A DNA stretch of 64,000 bases from an uncultured Bacillota bacterium (GTDB lineage Bacteria; Bacillota; Clostridia; Christensenellales; UBA1242): the NCBI GenBank assembly GCA_949283975.1, contig CASDUK010000003.1, positions 1-64,000 on the forward strand, given 5' to 3'. This document shows, piece after piece, positions 17,880 to 27,093 of this stretch. How positions within the stretch are numbered: the first letter of the stretch is position 1; the number at the start of each line of letters is the position of its first letter. Position numbers and translations under genes: made by a program. The notes under the pieces were generated by a model. That model searched no databases. It worked only from the letters and a program-made list of their open reading frames with translations, and was not told where the DNA came from.

Positions 17880-18689
17880 GTGAGCGAAGATATACAAAAA
17901 ATAAAGATTTTTATTTCGGACTGTAATGCCGATTTGCGCAAAGAAATTGTTGGCGCATTTAAAAGAGAAAAGATGTTTGAAGTTGTTGGAGAAAGCGGAG
18001 ACGGCTATGAAACGCTTGAACAAATTAAAAAAACAAGCCCAGACGCTTTAATTATGGATGTTGTTTTGCCGGGCTTGGACGGCTTTGCGCTTATTGAAAA
18101 TATTATGAAATCAAATGAAATAATGAGAAAGCCCAAAATTGTTGTAACCTCTTCCCTCTCCCACGAAGGGTTTATTAACAAGGCAATGCAACTTGGCGTT
18201 AGCTATTTTATGATTAAGCCTGTTAATGAATCTGTTTTAATTGACAGGGTTAAAGAAATTTGTTCCTCCCCCACAAAGCAAGTTTCAACGATAATTTCAA
18301 AAGATTTAACAATTGAAAACGCAAGCGGAAAATATAAAGCAAAAATGGTTGAAGAAAAAATTACAAACATCTTTATAACCGTTGGAATTCCAGCACACAT
18401 AAAAGGCTATCAATTTTTAAGAGAGGCAATTAAACTTGCAATTGATAACCCTGAAATTATCAATTCGATAACAAAACAACTCTATCCGGCAATTGCAGAA
18501 AAATTTGAAACCAGCGCAAGCAAAGTTGAACGCGCAATTCGGCACGCAATTGAAGTTGCATGGAACAGAGGTAAAATTGAAAACATAAATTCAATTTTTG
18601 GAATAAGAGTTTACAGCAGTAACGAAAAACCAACAAACGGCGAATTTATTGCCCTTGTTGCAGATAAAATGTTAATTGAGGGGGCTTAG
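17880..18689 (+). CDS. spo0A: Sporulation master regulator Spo0A
   Basis: A response regulator that, when phosphorylated, switches the cell to sporulation. The receiver domain (about 8-125) has the phosphorylated aspartate D60 in IMDVVLPG, acidic pocket D14, VVTSS and the IKPVN lysine. The Spo0A_C DNA-binding domain (about 155-265) is complete: FITVGIPAHIKGYQFLREAI, LYPAIAEKF, SASKVERAIRHAIEVAWNRG (recognition helix) and KPTNGEFIALVADKM. Length (269 aa) is typical. The start is GTG 17880 behind AGGAGG. It is a single gene with its own terminator; spoIVB, often next to spo0A, is not adjacent. Confidence 0.96.
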   Translation: MSEDIQKIKIFISDCNADLRKEIVGAFKREKMFEVVGESGDGYETLEQIKKTSPDALIMDVVLPGLDGFALIENIMKSNEIMRKPKIVVTSSLSHEGFINKAMQLGVSYFMIKPVNESVLIDRVKEICSSPTKQVSTIISKDLTIENASGKYKAKMVEEKITNIFITVGIPAHIKGYQFLREAIKLAIDNPEIINSITKQLYPAIAEKFETSASKVERAIRHAIEVAWNRGKIENINSIFGIRVYSSNEKPTNGEFIALVADKMLIEGA

Positions 18690-18796
18690 CCTATTGTGAT
18701 AGAAAAATAAAAGGTTTCTTCTAATGGTATAAATTTTTTTAGTTTTAAAAATTTAAAGTCCTTAGTCAAATGAATTTGAAACTAATTATAAAAAAA

Positions 18797-18828
18797 GAGT
18801 TTTACTTTAAAAAGTAGAACTCCTTTTC
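18797..18828 (+). terminator. Terminator of spo0A
   Basis: Twelve-bp stem GAGTTTTACTTT / AAAGTAGAACTC with one G-U pair, followed by TTTTCTT. Confidence 0.8.
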
Positions 18829-18880
18829 TTATATTTTTGCTCTGCCAGTTTCAAAAGGCTTTAGCCTCTGCTTGTTTTTT

Positions 18881-19219
18881 TTAATTTCCTTGTTTGTTTT
18901 CTGCTTCGTCTAAAAGCTGATAGTATTTGTCAAAAACCTTTGTTGCAATTTCTTCATCTGTTTCTACTGTTAAAACAGAGAAGCCGTCTTCGTCAACATC
19001 TGCTAAGAACACAATTGCCTCGTCATCGGCAACACCTTCCATTTCGTCAATTGGCTTTAAGATTGCGTAAATTTTGTCCCCTTCCGGAATTACAGCAACC
19101 TGCTCAAACATAACCTTGTTGTCCTCGTTGTCATAGAGCGCAATTGGCGAATCGTTGTTTTCGTCCAATAAAATGTCTAAAACATCTAATTCCTCTTTTT
19201 TTTCTTCGTTATTTGCCAT
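18881..19219 (-). CDS. DUF1292 protein (YrzB-like)
   Basis: A 112-aa acidic cytosolic protein of the DUF1292 family. The core is DEDGFSVLTVETDEEIATKVFDKYYQLL with IALYDNEDNKVMFEQVAVIPEGDKIYAIL before it. AAGGAG precedes ATG 19219. In many Bacillota this gene follows ruvX/yqgF and ireB/yrzL; here it follows ruvX by 37 bases and yrzL is missing. Function unknown. Confidence 0.88.
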   Translation of the reverse strand: MANNEEKKEELDVLDILLDENNDSPIALYDNEDNKVMFEQVAVIPEGDKIYAILKPIDEMEGVADDEAIVFLADVDEDGFSVLTVETDEEIATKVFDKYYQLLDEAENKQGN

Positions 19220-19256
19220 TTTAATCTCTCCTTTTTAAATTTTTATATTTAACAGT

Positions 19257-19664
19257 TCATCTGTTTAAATAACTTTCTAAAATTAGCGCCGCCGCAATTT
19301 TGTCTATAACCTGCTTTCTTTTTTCGCGCCTAACGCCAGAACTTATTAAAATTTCCTCCGCCTCAACAGAAGTTAGCCGCTCATCAACATATTCCACGCT
19401 AAGCCCTGTTGCCTTAGACAATTCTTCCCCAAATTCTTTGGTTTTAAGCGCCCGCTCTCCAACAGAGCCGTCCATGTTTACCGGAAACCCTAAAACAATT
19501 TTTGAAACTTCCTTTTCTTTTACAAGGTTTAAAAAGTATTTTAAGTCTTCCTCTGGGGATTTTCTTTTATATGTTTGGAAAGGAGAGGCAATTGTTTGAA
19601 GAAGATCTGAAAAAGCAATTCCAATTCTAACTTCTCCAAAGTCCAGCGCCATTATTCTTCCCAC
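19257..19664 (-). CDS. ruvX: Holliday-junction resolvase-like RuvX/YqgF nuclease
   Basis: A 135-aa RNase H-fold protein of the YqgF family, linked to pre-16S rRNA maturation and recombination. Motifs: MALDFGEVRIGIAFSD at the N-terminus, IVLGFPVNMDGSVGERA, YVDERLTSVEAE and DKIAAALILESYL. The start is GTG 19664 (protein MGRIMALDFG), which fits the family. It lacks a Shine-Dalgarno; TGT-AATAAT ends six bases upstream, again a leaderless layout. Confidence 0.93.
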   Translation of the reverse strand: MGRIMALDFGEVRIGIAFSDLLQTIASPFQTYKRKSPEEDLKYFLNLVKEKEVSKIVLGFPVNMDGSVGERALKTKEFGEELSKATGLSVEYVDERLTSVEAEEILISSGVRREKRKQVIDKIAAALILESYLNR

Positions 19665-19670
19665 GAAATT

Positions 19671-19679
19671 ATTATTACA
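19671..19679 (-). promoter_or_regulatory. Extended -10 promoter of ruvX-DUF1292
   Basis: Minus strand TGT-AATAAT (19679-19671), then AATTTC and GTG. No obvious -35; the preceding terminator lies directly upstream. Confidence 0.4.
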
Positions 19680-19680
19680 T

Positions 19681-19720
19681 AAAAAAAACTTTTATGCAAA
19701 TTTTTTAGCATAAAAGTTTT
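19681..19720 (-). terminator. Terminator of the GLUG surface-protein gene
   Basis: Thirteen-bp stem AAAACTTTTATGC / GCATAAAAGTTTT followed by a T run on the minus strand. Confidence 0.85.
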
Positions 19721-19725
19721 TTGTC

Positions 19726-22700
19726 TTAAGCTGCTTCGTTTCCAGTTTCAGGAGTGGTTGTTTCCTCTGAGCCTTCAGTTCCAGTTGCTGGTTCTTCTGT
19801 TCCAGGTTGTTCTGGATTTTCTGTGACATCTCCAGTTCCCGGTTGCTGGCTGTCTCCTGGATTTTCAGTTTCATCTCCTGTTCCCGGCTCTTCGGTTGTT
19901 GATCCGTTATTGTAATCTTGAATAATTCCATGAAGCCCTTCAACTGCTACTAAAATTGGTTCTTTGTTTGGGTTGGTATTAGTCGTGTCTTGTGAGCCTC
20001 CAATTTGCCAAATTGTTTCTGTGTTAAAACCAGCATCGCTGTAGTTAAGAGGATTTTCAACATCTGAAGGCTGCAAGTAAATAACTTTCTGGCCTTCATA
20101 AGAGATGATTGCAGACGTTTTGGTTGCTGAGCCCTTTTCGTTGATTACAACATTCGTAATTGTTCCAAGCTTTTCTGCTGGCCTTGCCCATGAGGTAACC
20201 CAGTTAACAAAGCCTTCTCTTGTGTTGGTTAACGATTCATAATATGCTTCGCCATCTCCATTAAACGAGCAAGCCATGTAGCATTTTTCAATAACTGCAG
20301 GATATCTCATGTATAGTGAAAGCCCAGCAAGTTTTGAAGACTCATTTAGTGCGGTCAGTGATGCAACCGTGTAAGAATTAATAATGTGTCCGCCCTCTGT
20401 GCTTCCAGATGTCAAAGCCATGTGAACTGCAAAGCCACCAACTTCGTTTCCTGTAAACATTCCAGTTACATAACTTTCAGAAACATCGCCAATCATATAT
20501 GCTGCAAATCCACCAATTATTCTTGAATTAATTGTTACATTTGCAAATGATTTTGAAACGCTTCCGGTTGATGTTATCATTGCTGCAAAACCGCCAGCAA
20601 CTTGTTTTCCAGAATCATTTGAGCCTGTTATTTTTGGACTAATTCCTCCGTTTGCGTTTCCGCCAAATCCGCAAAGGGTTATGTTCCCTGCGTTAATTCC
20701 TGCAAAGCCGCCCATGTAGAGAGCAATTGTTGATTCATCTCTAATTTCGCCGTTTGAAACATAGCAGTTTTCAAGTTTTGCCTCTTCATAGTTATATCCA
20801 ACCATTCCGCCGATATATCTTGCAAAGTCGCCCTCTGTTGTTGTTTCTCCGTATATATAAGTTTCAACTGTTAAATTTGAAATTGTTCCATAGTTAATTC
20901 CAGAAATTCCGCCGCTAAATGTTGTTTCTAAGTTTGCAACCTTAATTTCTGAAACAGAGGTTGGAGAAACAGGTTGTTCTTCTCCTTCTTCTGCCTCAAC
21001 AATAGTTTGTGTGATCGTTCCTTTGTTAATGCCTACAATTCCGCCGGCGTAGGTTGCATTGTTGATTGTAGCAAGTGAAACAACACAATCGGTTATCTTT
21101 CCATAGTTAACGCCTGCAATTCCACCGGCATATTTAACGCCATCAATTGCCAAGCCTTCAACTGTTAGGTTTTTAACTTCAGCGTTTGATCCAATTTGTC
21201 CAAACATTCCGCCAAAGCTGTCCCCCAAAATTGTAACGCCTTCAAATGAAATTGTGTAACCATTTCCGTCAAAAGCGCCGTTAAACGCATACATTCCGCT
21301 TCCAATTGGAGCAAAAGCTGTTAGCCCTTCAATTGAAGATAGGTCAATGTCTGCCGTCAACTTATAGTTTTGTGCTAAATAATATTTTCTAGCAATGTTG
21401 CTTAAATCGGCTGATGTCATATTGTAATAAACTTTATAGAATTCTTCTGCCGTGGAAATTTCGGTAATTTCCTGGTCTGTTGGAAGCGTTGTGTCTTGAT
21501 AGTAATAGTTAATTACTGGTGAGCTTCCTGTTAAAATCCATGGAGAATCAATTGAGCCCTCTTCTCCGCTAATTTCCCAAGGTGTTCCCGGCATTGAAAC
21601 ATAAGTGTTAATGCTCTTCAACGCGTTTGCATCTGGAATTCTTGTTGTTGCGTTTTGAACTGATGAACCACCTTCAAGAATTAAAGTTGTTGTTGTGTAG
21701 AAATAGTTCCCAACAACCCATTGGTTAGTTCCCTCAACTGTTCCAGAGAAGTGGACGCTAAGTGGAAGATGGCCAATAACTCCTCTTGCTGTTGTTGGAA
21801 CATTGTCAATTCCAACAATTGCCAAGTTGTTTTTAACGATTGGATAGATTGTTGCCTCCAAATTTCCTGATGTTGTAACATAGTTGTTTGCCGTTGCGCC
21901 AACAATTCCGCCAACATCAATGCAAATTCCTGTTGATGAAACTCTTTCAAAAGCTGCCGCCTTTTCTGCAATTGCTGCATTAATACTGAATGTAACTTCT
22001 GCTTTGTTGTTCTCTATTGTTGAGCCGAACATATAGCCAACAATTCCGCCAATGTCCATAAGCGCCATGCCCTCGCTTTCGAAAGAGCCAATAACTTCGT
22101 CAACATTGTTGTTTGTTCCAACAACTCCTTGATAGCTACACATGTAAATGCTTCCTCTTTGAGCAAGCGCTGTTTCCATGTTATTTGCAACAATTGTTCC
22201 CATTGTTGCCCCGATGATTCCGCCAACAAAGGCTGTTGCGCGAGTTTCAACAGTGTATGGAGTTGCTAAAACTGTTCCGTTTTTAACATCTATTTTTGAA
22301 ATTTTTGAATCCTGTGCAAGCCCTGCAACAACGCCCGCTGCGTTGAAGTTTCCAGCGATTCTTGGGCTGTCAAAAGCAATATAACTAACTTCTGCAAGGC
22401 CAGTTAAACCTGCAAACAACCCTGCGTATGGTTGGTTTGTTGAAATTGTTAGGTTTGAAATTGTGTTGATGCTTGAGTTTCCGCCAACGAATGAACCAGA
22501 GAAACCGTTCTCCCCGCAAAGAGGAACCCACTCTTCTCCCGCAAGATCGATGTCGTTTCTAAGTTGATAGAACGCGTCTGACGGCCACTGTCTTGAATTT
22601 CCGTTAGAATATGTTCTTGTTTTGCCAATTGCTTTAAGGTCATCTTTGTTTAAAACATAGTATGGCGCAGCTTGGCTTCCGTCTCCAACTTTAACATTAA

Positions 22701-23025
22701 ATGTAAATTGGCCATTGTCGCCATATTTAGTGTTTTCAGATGTTATTGTAAGCTCAACATCTCCGCCTGCAAGCCCCGTTATCTCTCCCGTTTCGACATT
22801 GTAAGAAATTATTCCGTCTTCGCTAAACGAATAGTCAAGCTCGGTTTGAGCAAGTTCGTGGACAACATTTAAACTTGTTGTTTGGCCAACGTTTAAGAAA
22901 ACCTGGTTTTCAATTGTGTCTGCCGAAATGTCAATAACTTCATAATTTTTAATCATGTAATAAGTTGTTAGGCCAACAAATAGGCAGCCAACCATTACAA
23001 CAATATACACACCTAATCTTTTCAT
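19726..23025 (-). CDS. Large cell-surface protein with GLUG-type repeats
   Basis: A 1099-aa exported protein. Residues 4-28 form a signal anchor (GVYIVVMVGCLFVGLTTYYM). Residues 35-105 resemble a bacterial Ig-like (Big2) domain (LNVGQTTSLNVV, then VETGEITGLAGGDVELTI). The remainder is a long series of beta-helix repeats of the GLUG kind, e.g. YAGLFAGLTGLAEVS, DVGGIVGATANN, YAGGIAGVNYGKITDCVV and AGGFAAMITSTGSV. The last 60 residues are Pro/Glu/Thr/Gly-rich (QQPGTGDVTENPEQPGTEE) and could span the cell wall; no LPXTG motif is present. AAGGAG precedes ATG 23025. Its promoter is a perfect consensus, so expression may be strong. Adhesion or glycan binding is inferred from family behaviour. Confidence 0.88.
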   Translation of the reverse strand: MKRLGVYIVVMVGCLFVGLTTYYMIKNYEVIDISADTIENQVFLNVGQTTSLNVVHELAQTELDYSFSEDGIISYNVETGEITGLAGGDVELTITSENTKYGDNGQFTFNVKVGDGSQAAPYYVLNKDDLKAIGKTRTYSNGNSRQWPSDAFYQLRNDIDLAGEEWVPLCGENGFSGSFVGGNSSINTISNLTISTNQPYAGLFAGLTGLAEVSYIAFDSPRIAGNFNAAGVVAGLAQDSKISKIDVKNGTVLATPYTVETRATAFVGGIIGATMGTIVANNMETALAQRGSIYMCSYQGVVGTNNNVDEVIGSFESEGMALMDIGGIVGYMFGSTIENNKAEVTFSINAAIAEKAAAFERVSSTGICIDVGGIVGATANNYVTTSGNLEATIYPIVKNNLAIVGIDNVPTTARGVIGHLPLSVHFSGTVEGTNQWVVGNYFYTTTTLILEGGSSVQNATTRIPDANALKSINTYVSMPGTPWEISGEEGSIDSPWILTGSSPVINYYYQDTTLPTDQEITEISTAEEFYKVYYNMTSADLSNIARKYYLAQNYKLTADIDLSSIEGLTAFAPIGSGMYAFNGAFDGNGYTISFEGVTILGDSFGGMFGQIGSNAEVKNLTVEGLAIDGVKYAGGIAGVNYGKITDCVVSLATINNATYAGGIVGINKGTITQTIVEAEEGEEQPVSPTSVSEIKVANLETTFSGGISGINYGTISNLTVETYIYGETTTEGDFARYIGGMVGYNYEEAKLENCYVSNGEIRDESTIALYMGGFAGINAGNITLCGFGGNANGGISPKITGSNDSGKQVAGGFAAMITSTGSVSKSFANVTINSRIIGGFAAYMIGDVSESYVTGMFTGNEVGGFAVHMALTSGSTEGGHIINSYTVASLTALNESSKLAGLSLYMRYPAVIEKCYMACSFNGDGEAYYESLTNTREGFVNWVTSWARPAEKLGTITNVVINEKGSATKTSAIISYEGQKVIYLQPSDVENPLNYSDAGFNTETIWQIGGSQDTTNTNPNKEPILVAVEGLHGIIQDYNNGSTTEEPGTGDETENPGDSQQPGTGDVTENPEQPGTEEPATGTEGSEETTTPETGNEAA

Positions 23026-23043
23026 ACATCTCTCCTTGCCCAA

Positions 23044-23072
23044 ATTATATCCCAATTTGCCAAATATGTCAA
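23044..23072 (-). promoter_or_regulatory. Perfect consensus promoter of the GLUG protein
   Basis: Minus strand TTGACA (23072-23067), exactly 17 bases, TATAAT (23049-23044), followed by a 12-base gap to AAGGAGAG. Twelve of twelve matches to the sigma-A consensus. Confidence 0.92.
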
Positions 23073-23201
23073 TAGCAAATAATAAAAAATATGACATTTT
23101 AAGCGGAAAAAAGAAGCATTTATCTCATTTAAATGTTTGGAAATATGATAAAATTATTATAAACTTAACTTAAGTTAATAACTTTTGTGAGAGGTGTTAA
23201 A

Positions 23202-23768
23202 ATGAACGAAGAACTTAAGGCCTATTTAGAGGCTTGCCAAGAGGACATGGAAAAAACAATTTCATACCTAAAAAATGAATACAGCACAATTCGTGCGGGA
23301 AGGGCAAACCCACATATTTTAGACAAGATAACAGTAGATTACTATGGAACGCCAACGCCAATTAATCAAATGGCAAACATTTCTGTTCCAGAGGCAAGAA
23401 TGCTTGTTATTAGCGTTTGGGACGCAAGTCAACTTGTCAATGTTTCAAAGGCAATTGCCCAGGCAGATTTGGGCGTTAACCCAATTGACGACGGAAAGGT
23501 TATTCGGTTAATTTTCCCTGCGCTAACAGAGGAGAGAAGAAGGGAAATTGTTAAACAAGTTAAAAACCTTTGCGAAAGCGCAAAAATTTCCATACGCAGC
23601 GCAAGAAGAGATTGTCTTGACATATTTAAACAATTGAAAAAGGACAGCGAAATTTCAGAGGACGAATTCGACTCTGCCGAAAAAGAGGTTCAAAAACTTG
23701 TTGACAAGTTCAATTCTCTTGCAGATGAAATTTGCCTTGCAAAAGAAAAAGAAACCATGGAAGTTTAA
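23202..23768 (+). CDS. frr: Ribosome recycling factor
   Basis: Splits post-termination ribosomes with EF-G. The 188-aa length matches the family. Motifs: YSTIRAGRANPHILD, VDYYGTPTPINQMANISVPEARMLVI, GLNP-type GVNPIDDGKVIRLIFPALTEERR and RSARRDCLD. Start ATG 23202 follows GAGAGGTG; a longer in-frame start adds five residues. It opens the frr-uppS-cdsA-rseP operon; pyrH, usual upstream of frr, is absent. Confidence 0.96.
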   Translation: MNEELKAYLEACQEDMEKTISYLKNEYSTIRAGRANPHILDKITVDYYGTPTPINQMANISVPEARMLVISVWDASQLVNVSKAIAQADLGVNPIDDGKVIRLIFPALTEERRREIVKQVKNLCESAKISIRSARRDCLDIFKQLKKDSEISEDEFDSAEKEVQKLVDKFNSLADEICLAKEKETMEV

Positions 23769-23784
23769 TTAAAAGAAGAGTTAA

Positions 23785-24477
23785 ATGAAAAAACTGTCAA
23801 AACTGCCCCGCCACATTGGCATTATCCTAGACGGAAACGGGCGCTGGGCAAAAAAAAGAGGGCTTGAAAGGCTTTCCGGCCATGAAGAGGGCGCAAAGGC
23901 AATTGGAAGGTTGCTTTCCTGCGCAAAAAAATATAACATAGAGGCCGTTTCTGTTTTTGCCTTTTCAACGGAGAACTGGAAGCGAAGCAAACAAGAGGTT
24001 GACGGAATTTTTGAAATTCTGAAAAATTTAATTAATGAAAAGGGAAACTCCTTTGTTGAAGGCGGCTTTGTTTTAAGAGTTATGGGAGATGTTTCGCGGC
24101 TAGATCAAGAACTTCAATCTTTAATCAAAAATTTAATTGAAAGAACAAAAACAAATAGCGGCGTTGTTTTCAATGTTGGGCTAAACTATGGCGGGCGCGC
24201 AGAAATTGTTAGGGCGGCAAATTTGGCCCTGGAAAAAAACATTGAAAAGTTAACTGAAGAGAGCTTTGAAAACCTGCTCTACACAAGCGGCCTTCCGCCC
24301 CTAGATTTTGTAATTCGAACAAGCGGGGAGATGAGGCTTTCAAACTTCATGCTGTGGCAAGCGGCCTACAGCGAGCTTTACTTTCCAAAGTTCTTTTGGC
24401 CAAGCTTTAATGAAAGAAAATTTGTTAAGTGTTTAATTGAATATTCTAAGCGAAATAGGAGATTTGGAAACGTTTAA
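23785..24477 (+). CDS. uppS: Undecaprenyl diphosphate synthase (cis-prenyltransferase)
   Basis: Makes the C55 lipid carrier used for peptidoglycan and wall polymers. The 230-aa enzyme begins with the signature IGIILDGNGRWAKKRGL (catalytic D16). SVFAFSTENWKRS lies near residue 60 and the C-terminal DFVIRTSGEMRLSNFMLWQAAYSELYF is intact. It starts 17 bases after frr with an AAGAAGAG ribosome site. Confidence 0.96.
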   Translation: MKKLSKLPRHIGIILDGNGRWAKKRGLERLSGHEEGAKAIGRLLSCAKKYNIEAVSVFAFSTENWKRSKQEVDGIFEILKNLINEKGNSFVEGGFVLRVMGDVSRLDQELQSLIKNLIERTKTNSGVVFNVGLNYGGRAEIVRAANLALEKNIEKLTEESFENLLYTSGLPPLDFVIRTSGEMRLSNFMLWQAAYSELYFPKFFWPSFNERKFVKCLIEYSKRNRRFGNV

Positions 24478-24489
24478 ACAGGAGAAAAA

Positions 24490-25440
24490 ATGAAAAAAAG
24501 AGTTGTTGTTGGGTTAATTTTAATTGTTGCACTTGTTGCGGCCTTTGCATTTAGGCTAATTGAAACATATGGGCTTTATATCTTCGACCTTTTCATTGGC
24601 GCAATTTGCATTTTTTGCGCAATTGAGGCCTCAAATCTACTTTCGAAATGTGGAAAGCCACCCTGCCAAATTGCAGCTGGGCTATACCCTTCTTTCATGT
24701 TTGCCGGCCACATGTTCTATTTCATCTTTTCGCTGGACATCTATGTTTACATAATAATTCAACTTTCAATTTTGCTTGCGGCCTTTTTAATTGTTTTCAT
24801 CTCCTATCTTTTCATAAACCCAAAACAAGTGGTTTTATACAAAAAACACAATATTGGCCGCTTGAAGAAAGCGCTTTTAATTTCTTCTAAAACTTTTTTA
24901 ACCTTTATCTACCCAACTTTTATGCTTCTTAGCTTGATGGTTTTAAACAGAATTGACGAATTTGGCGGAGGCAACATTTCTTTGTTTGGCGGAAACCTTG
25001 GCTGGGTTCTTCTCTCCGCCGCCTTCATGATTCCAATTTTCTCAGACACTTTTGCAATGCTTGGCGGAATTGTTTTTAAAGGGCCTAAGCTTTGCAAAAA
25101 AATTAGCCCAAATAAAACAATTTCGGGCTCGGTTACATCAATTTTGGCAACAAGCCTTTTGATGGGCGGGTATTACTATCTTCTAACCGCCTTTACAAAA
25201 ATTGATGCTGCGCTTTCGGCCTGTGGACTTTCTTTTTGGGCGTTCGTTGTTTTGGGTTTCTTTGGCTCAGTTGTTTGCCAAGCGGGCGACCTTTTTGAAT
25301 CCAAATTAAAGCGCTGTGCTGCTGTTAAGGACAGCGGAAGCGTCTTCCCCGGCCACGGCGGCTTTTTGGACAGGCTTGACAGCCACATTTTCAACGCGCC
25401 CTTCGTTCTAATCTTTGCAATTTTGGCTATAATTATATAA
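24490..25440 (+). CDS. cdsA: Phosphatidate cytidylyltransferase
   Basis: Makes CDP-diacylglycerol, precursor of phosphatidylglycerol and cardiolipin. The 316-aa protein has several membrane helices and the C-terminal signature SVFPGHGGFLDRLDSHIFNAP; SDTFAMLGGIVFKGPKL, KISPNKTISGSVTSI and FGSVVCQAGDLFESKLKR are also family blocks. ACAGGAG precedes the ATG. It lies between uppS and rseP; the usual dxr gene is missing between cdsA and rseP. Confidence 0.94.
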   Translation: MKKRVVVGLILIVALVAAFAFRLIETYGLYIFDLFIGAICIFCAIEASNLLSKCGKPPCQIAAGLYPSFMFAGHMFYFIFSLDIYVYIIIQLSILLAAFLIVFISYLFINPKQVVLYKKHNIGRLKKALLISSKTFLTFIYPTFMLLSLMVLNRIDEFGGGNISLFGGNLGWVLLSAAFMIPIFSDTFAMLGGIVFKGPKLCKKISPNKTISGSVTSILATSLLMGGYYYLLTAFTKIDAALSACGLSFWAFVVLGFFGSVVCQAGDLFESKLKRCAAVKDSGSVFPGHGGFLDRLDSHIFNAPFVLIFAILAIII

Positions 25441-25453
25441 ACGGAGAACTATT

Positions 25454-26596
25454 TTGGGAGTTACTTTTTTGGGGTTTAACGGAATGACAATTGTTTACAT
25501 ATTGGTTGCAATATTAATTTTTCTTTTGATGATCATGATTCACGAACTTGGCCACTACATTGCCGGCCGAGTTTTAAAATTTAAAATAAACGAGTTTTCA
25601 ATTGGTTTTGGAAAGGCAATTTTTTCAAAAACAAACAAACGCGGAGAAAAGTTTTCAATTAGAATTTTCCCCCTTGGCGGCTATTGCGCTTTCGAGGGAG
25701 AAAACGGCGAAGAAAGCGGAAAAAACAACCCAGACGCGTTTACAAACCAAAAACCTTGGAAGAGAATAATCGTCCTCTTCTCTGGGGCGTTTTTCAACTT
25801 TCTTTCGGCAATAATTTTTTCCTTCATTCTCCTTGTTTCCTTTGGTTTTGACATCTACCAAGTCTCTTCAAACTCAATCTACAACGACAATCTTCTAAAG
25901 GGCGATGTAATCTATCAAGTCAACGGAAAGGACGTTAACTTTGCAACAAACGGAACTCTCTCCCAGCTTCTGACCGCCCAGAATAAGAATGAGGACTTTG
26001 AAATTACCGTTAGAAGATATAACGAAGAGACCAAACAAAATGAAATGATAACCCTAACCGTCCAGTTAAAGCAAAAATTTAAGGACGGAATTGACCCAAC
26101 AACCCTAACCGAGGAACAACTTCAAGACACAGACAACCCAGAAATCTATGCCTTCGACGCAAACGGAAACAAACTTTACACGCTTGGAGATTTAAGCCTC
26201 TATCCTCGCCCGTTTTTTGAGGCGCTTGGCCAAAGCTTTGTTCTTGCCGTTATGATGGCCTGGGCGGTTTTAAAATCGCTTTGGCTGCTAATAACCTTCC
26301 AGCTTTCAACGGCAGATGTTGGCGGGCCAATTGCAACAATAAGCGTAATTGCAACAAGCGCACAAGCATCAATTGTTAACCTCTTCATTCTTCTTCCGCT
26401 GATTGCGGCAAACCTTGCAATGTTCAATCTTCTTCCCTTCCCTGCGCTGGACGGCGCCCAAATTGTTTTCACGGGTGTTGAGTGGATTAGAAAAAAGCCA
26501 ATTCCGGCAAAGGTTCAGGGGATAATAAACTTCTGTGGGCTCGCCTTTCTTCTAACCCTTGTTGTAGTCCTTGACATTCTCCACTTCGTTCTCTAG
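25454..26596 (+). CDS. rseP: Site-2 membrane metalloprotease RseP/RasP
   Basis: An intramembrane zinc protease of the M50 family that clips anti-sigma factors and remnant signal peptides. HELGHY (residues 30-35) supplies the zinc ligands and catalytic Glu. The third ligand lies in NLLPFPALDGAQ near residue 328. A PDZ domain lies between (about 130-240, LLKGDVIYQVNGKDV), and GGPIATISV forms the conserved membrane loop. The start is TTG 25454 with GGAG seven bases upstream; ATG 25484 is a possible alternative that fits the family length but has a poor ribosome site. Last gene of the operon. Confidence 0.93.
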   Translation: MGVTFLGFNGMTIVYILVAILIFLLMIMIHELGHYIAGRVLKFKINEFSIGFGKAIFSKTNKRGEKFSIRIFPLGGYCAFEGENGEESGKNNPDAFTNQKPWKRIIVLFSGAFFNFLSAIIFSFILLVSFGFDIYQVSSNSIYNDNLLKGDVIYQVNGKDVNFATNGTLSQLLTAQNKNEDFEITVRRYNEETKQNEMITLTVQLKQKFKDGIDPTTLTEEQLQDTDNPEIYAFDANGNKLYTLGDLSLYPRPFFEALGQSFVLAVMMAWAVLKSLWLLITFQLSTADVGGPIATISVIATSAQASIVNLFILLPLIAANLAMFNLLPFPALDGAQIVFTGVEWIRKKPIPAKVQGIINFCGLAFLLTLVVVLDILHFVL

Positions 26597-26600
26597 CTTT

Positions 26601-26627
26601 CGCCGCAGAAACCCTGCGGCGTTTTTA
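26601..26627 (+). terminator. Terminator of frr-uppS-cdsA-rseP
   Basis: GC-rich 8-bp stem CGCCGCAG / CTGCGGCG, 5-base loop, followed by five T. Confidence 0.92.
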
Positions 26628-26977
26628 TTTAAATTTGCTTCTGGCTTTTAAAATTATTGTTCAAAAAACTTTAACCGCCGCGAATAAAAACCTTTGCCAT
26701 AGCAAATCCTTTGGGGCGGCCAACAATTAGAAAGGCCTTAAAAAGAAAGCCTTTAAAAAGGCAAAGCTCCGCTCATGAGAAAACATTTTTTAGCCAAAAA
26801 AAACTTTTCTTTAACAAGTTTCCTCCGCCCGACTAGCAATAAAAGCTTTTGGTTTTTAAAAACAGAATTCTTCCCAAAGGTAAAATTCCGTTCAAGGAAA
26901 AGGCTCTTCTTCAAACCCTAAAATGCCCGTTGAAATTAAAAACAAACGCGCCTCTTTCGGTCAAGTTTAAGATATGT
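26628..26977. other. Non-coding stretch without recognisable feature
   Basis: About 350 bases with stop codons in all frames and a few short inverted repeats (AAAGGCCTT near 26731, GCCTTTAAAAAGGC near 26749). I see no gene, RNA family or mobile-element trace. It may be decayed sequence. Confidence 0.5.
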
Positions 26978-27006
26978 TTGACACGGGAAAATAAAAATGT
27001 TAAACT
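26978..27006 (+). promoter_or_regulatory. Promoter of tRNA-Pro
   Basis: TTGACA (26978-26983), 17 bases, TAAACT (27001-27006). Start near 27013, four bases before the tRNA. Confidence 0.85.
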
Positions 27007-27016
27007 CTTTAAGTAA

Positions 27017-27093
27017 CTGGGTGTGGCGCAGTTTGGTAGCGCGCTTGAATGGGGTTCAAGAGGTCGGAAGTTCAAATCTTCTCACTCAGACCA
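27017..27093 (+). tRNA. tRNA-Pro (anticodon GGG)
   Basis: Full cloverleaf: acceptor CTGGGTG / CACTCAG with one G-U pair, D arm GCGC-AGTTTGGTA-GCGC, anticodon stem CTTGA / TCAAG with loop ATGGGGT (anticodon GGG at 27051-27053), 5-base variable loop, T arm GGAAG-TTCAAAT-CTTCT, discriminator A and encoded CCA (27091-27093). Reads CCC and CCU. It is a single-gene transcript with its own promoter. Confidence 0.95.
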
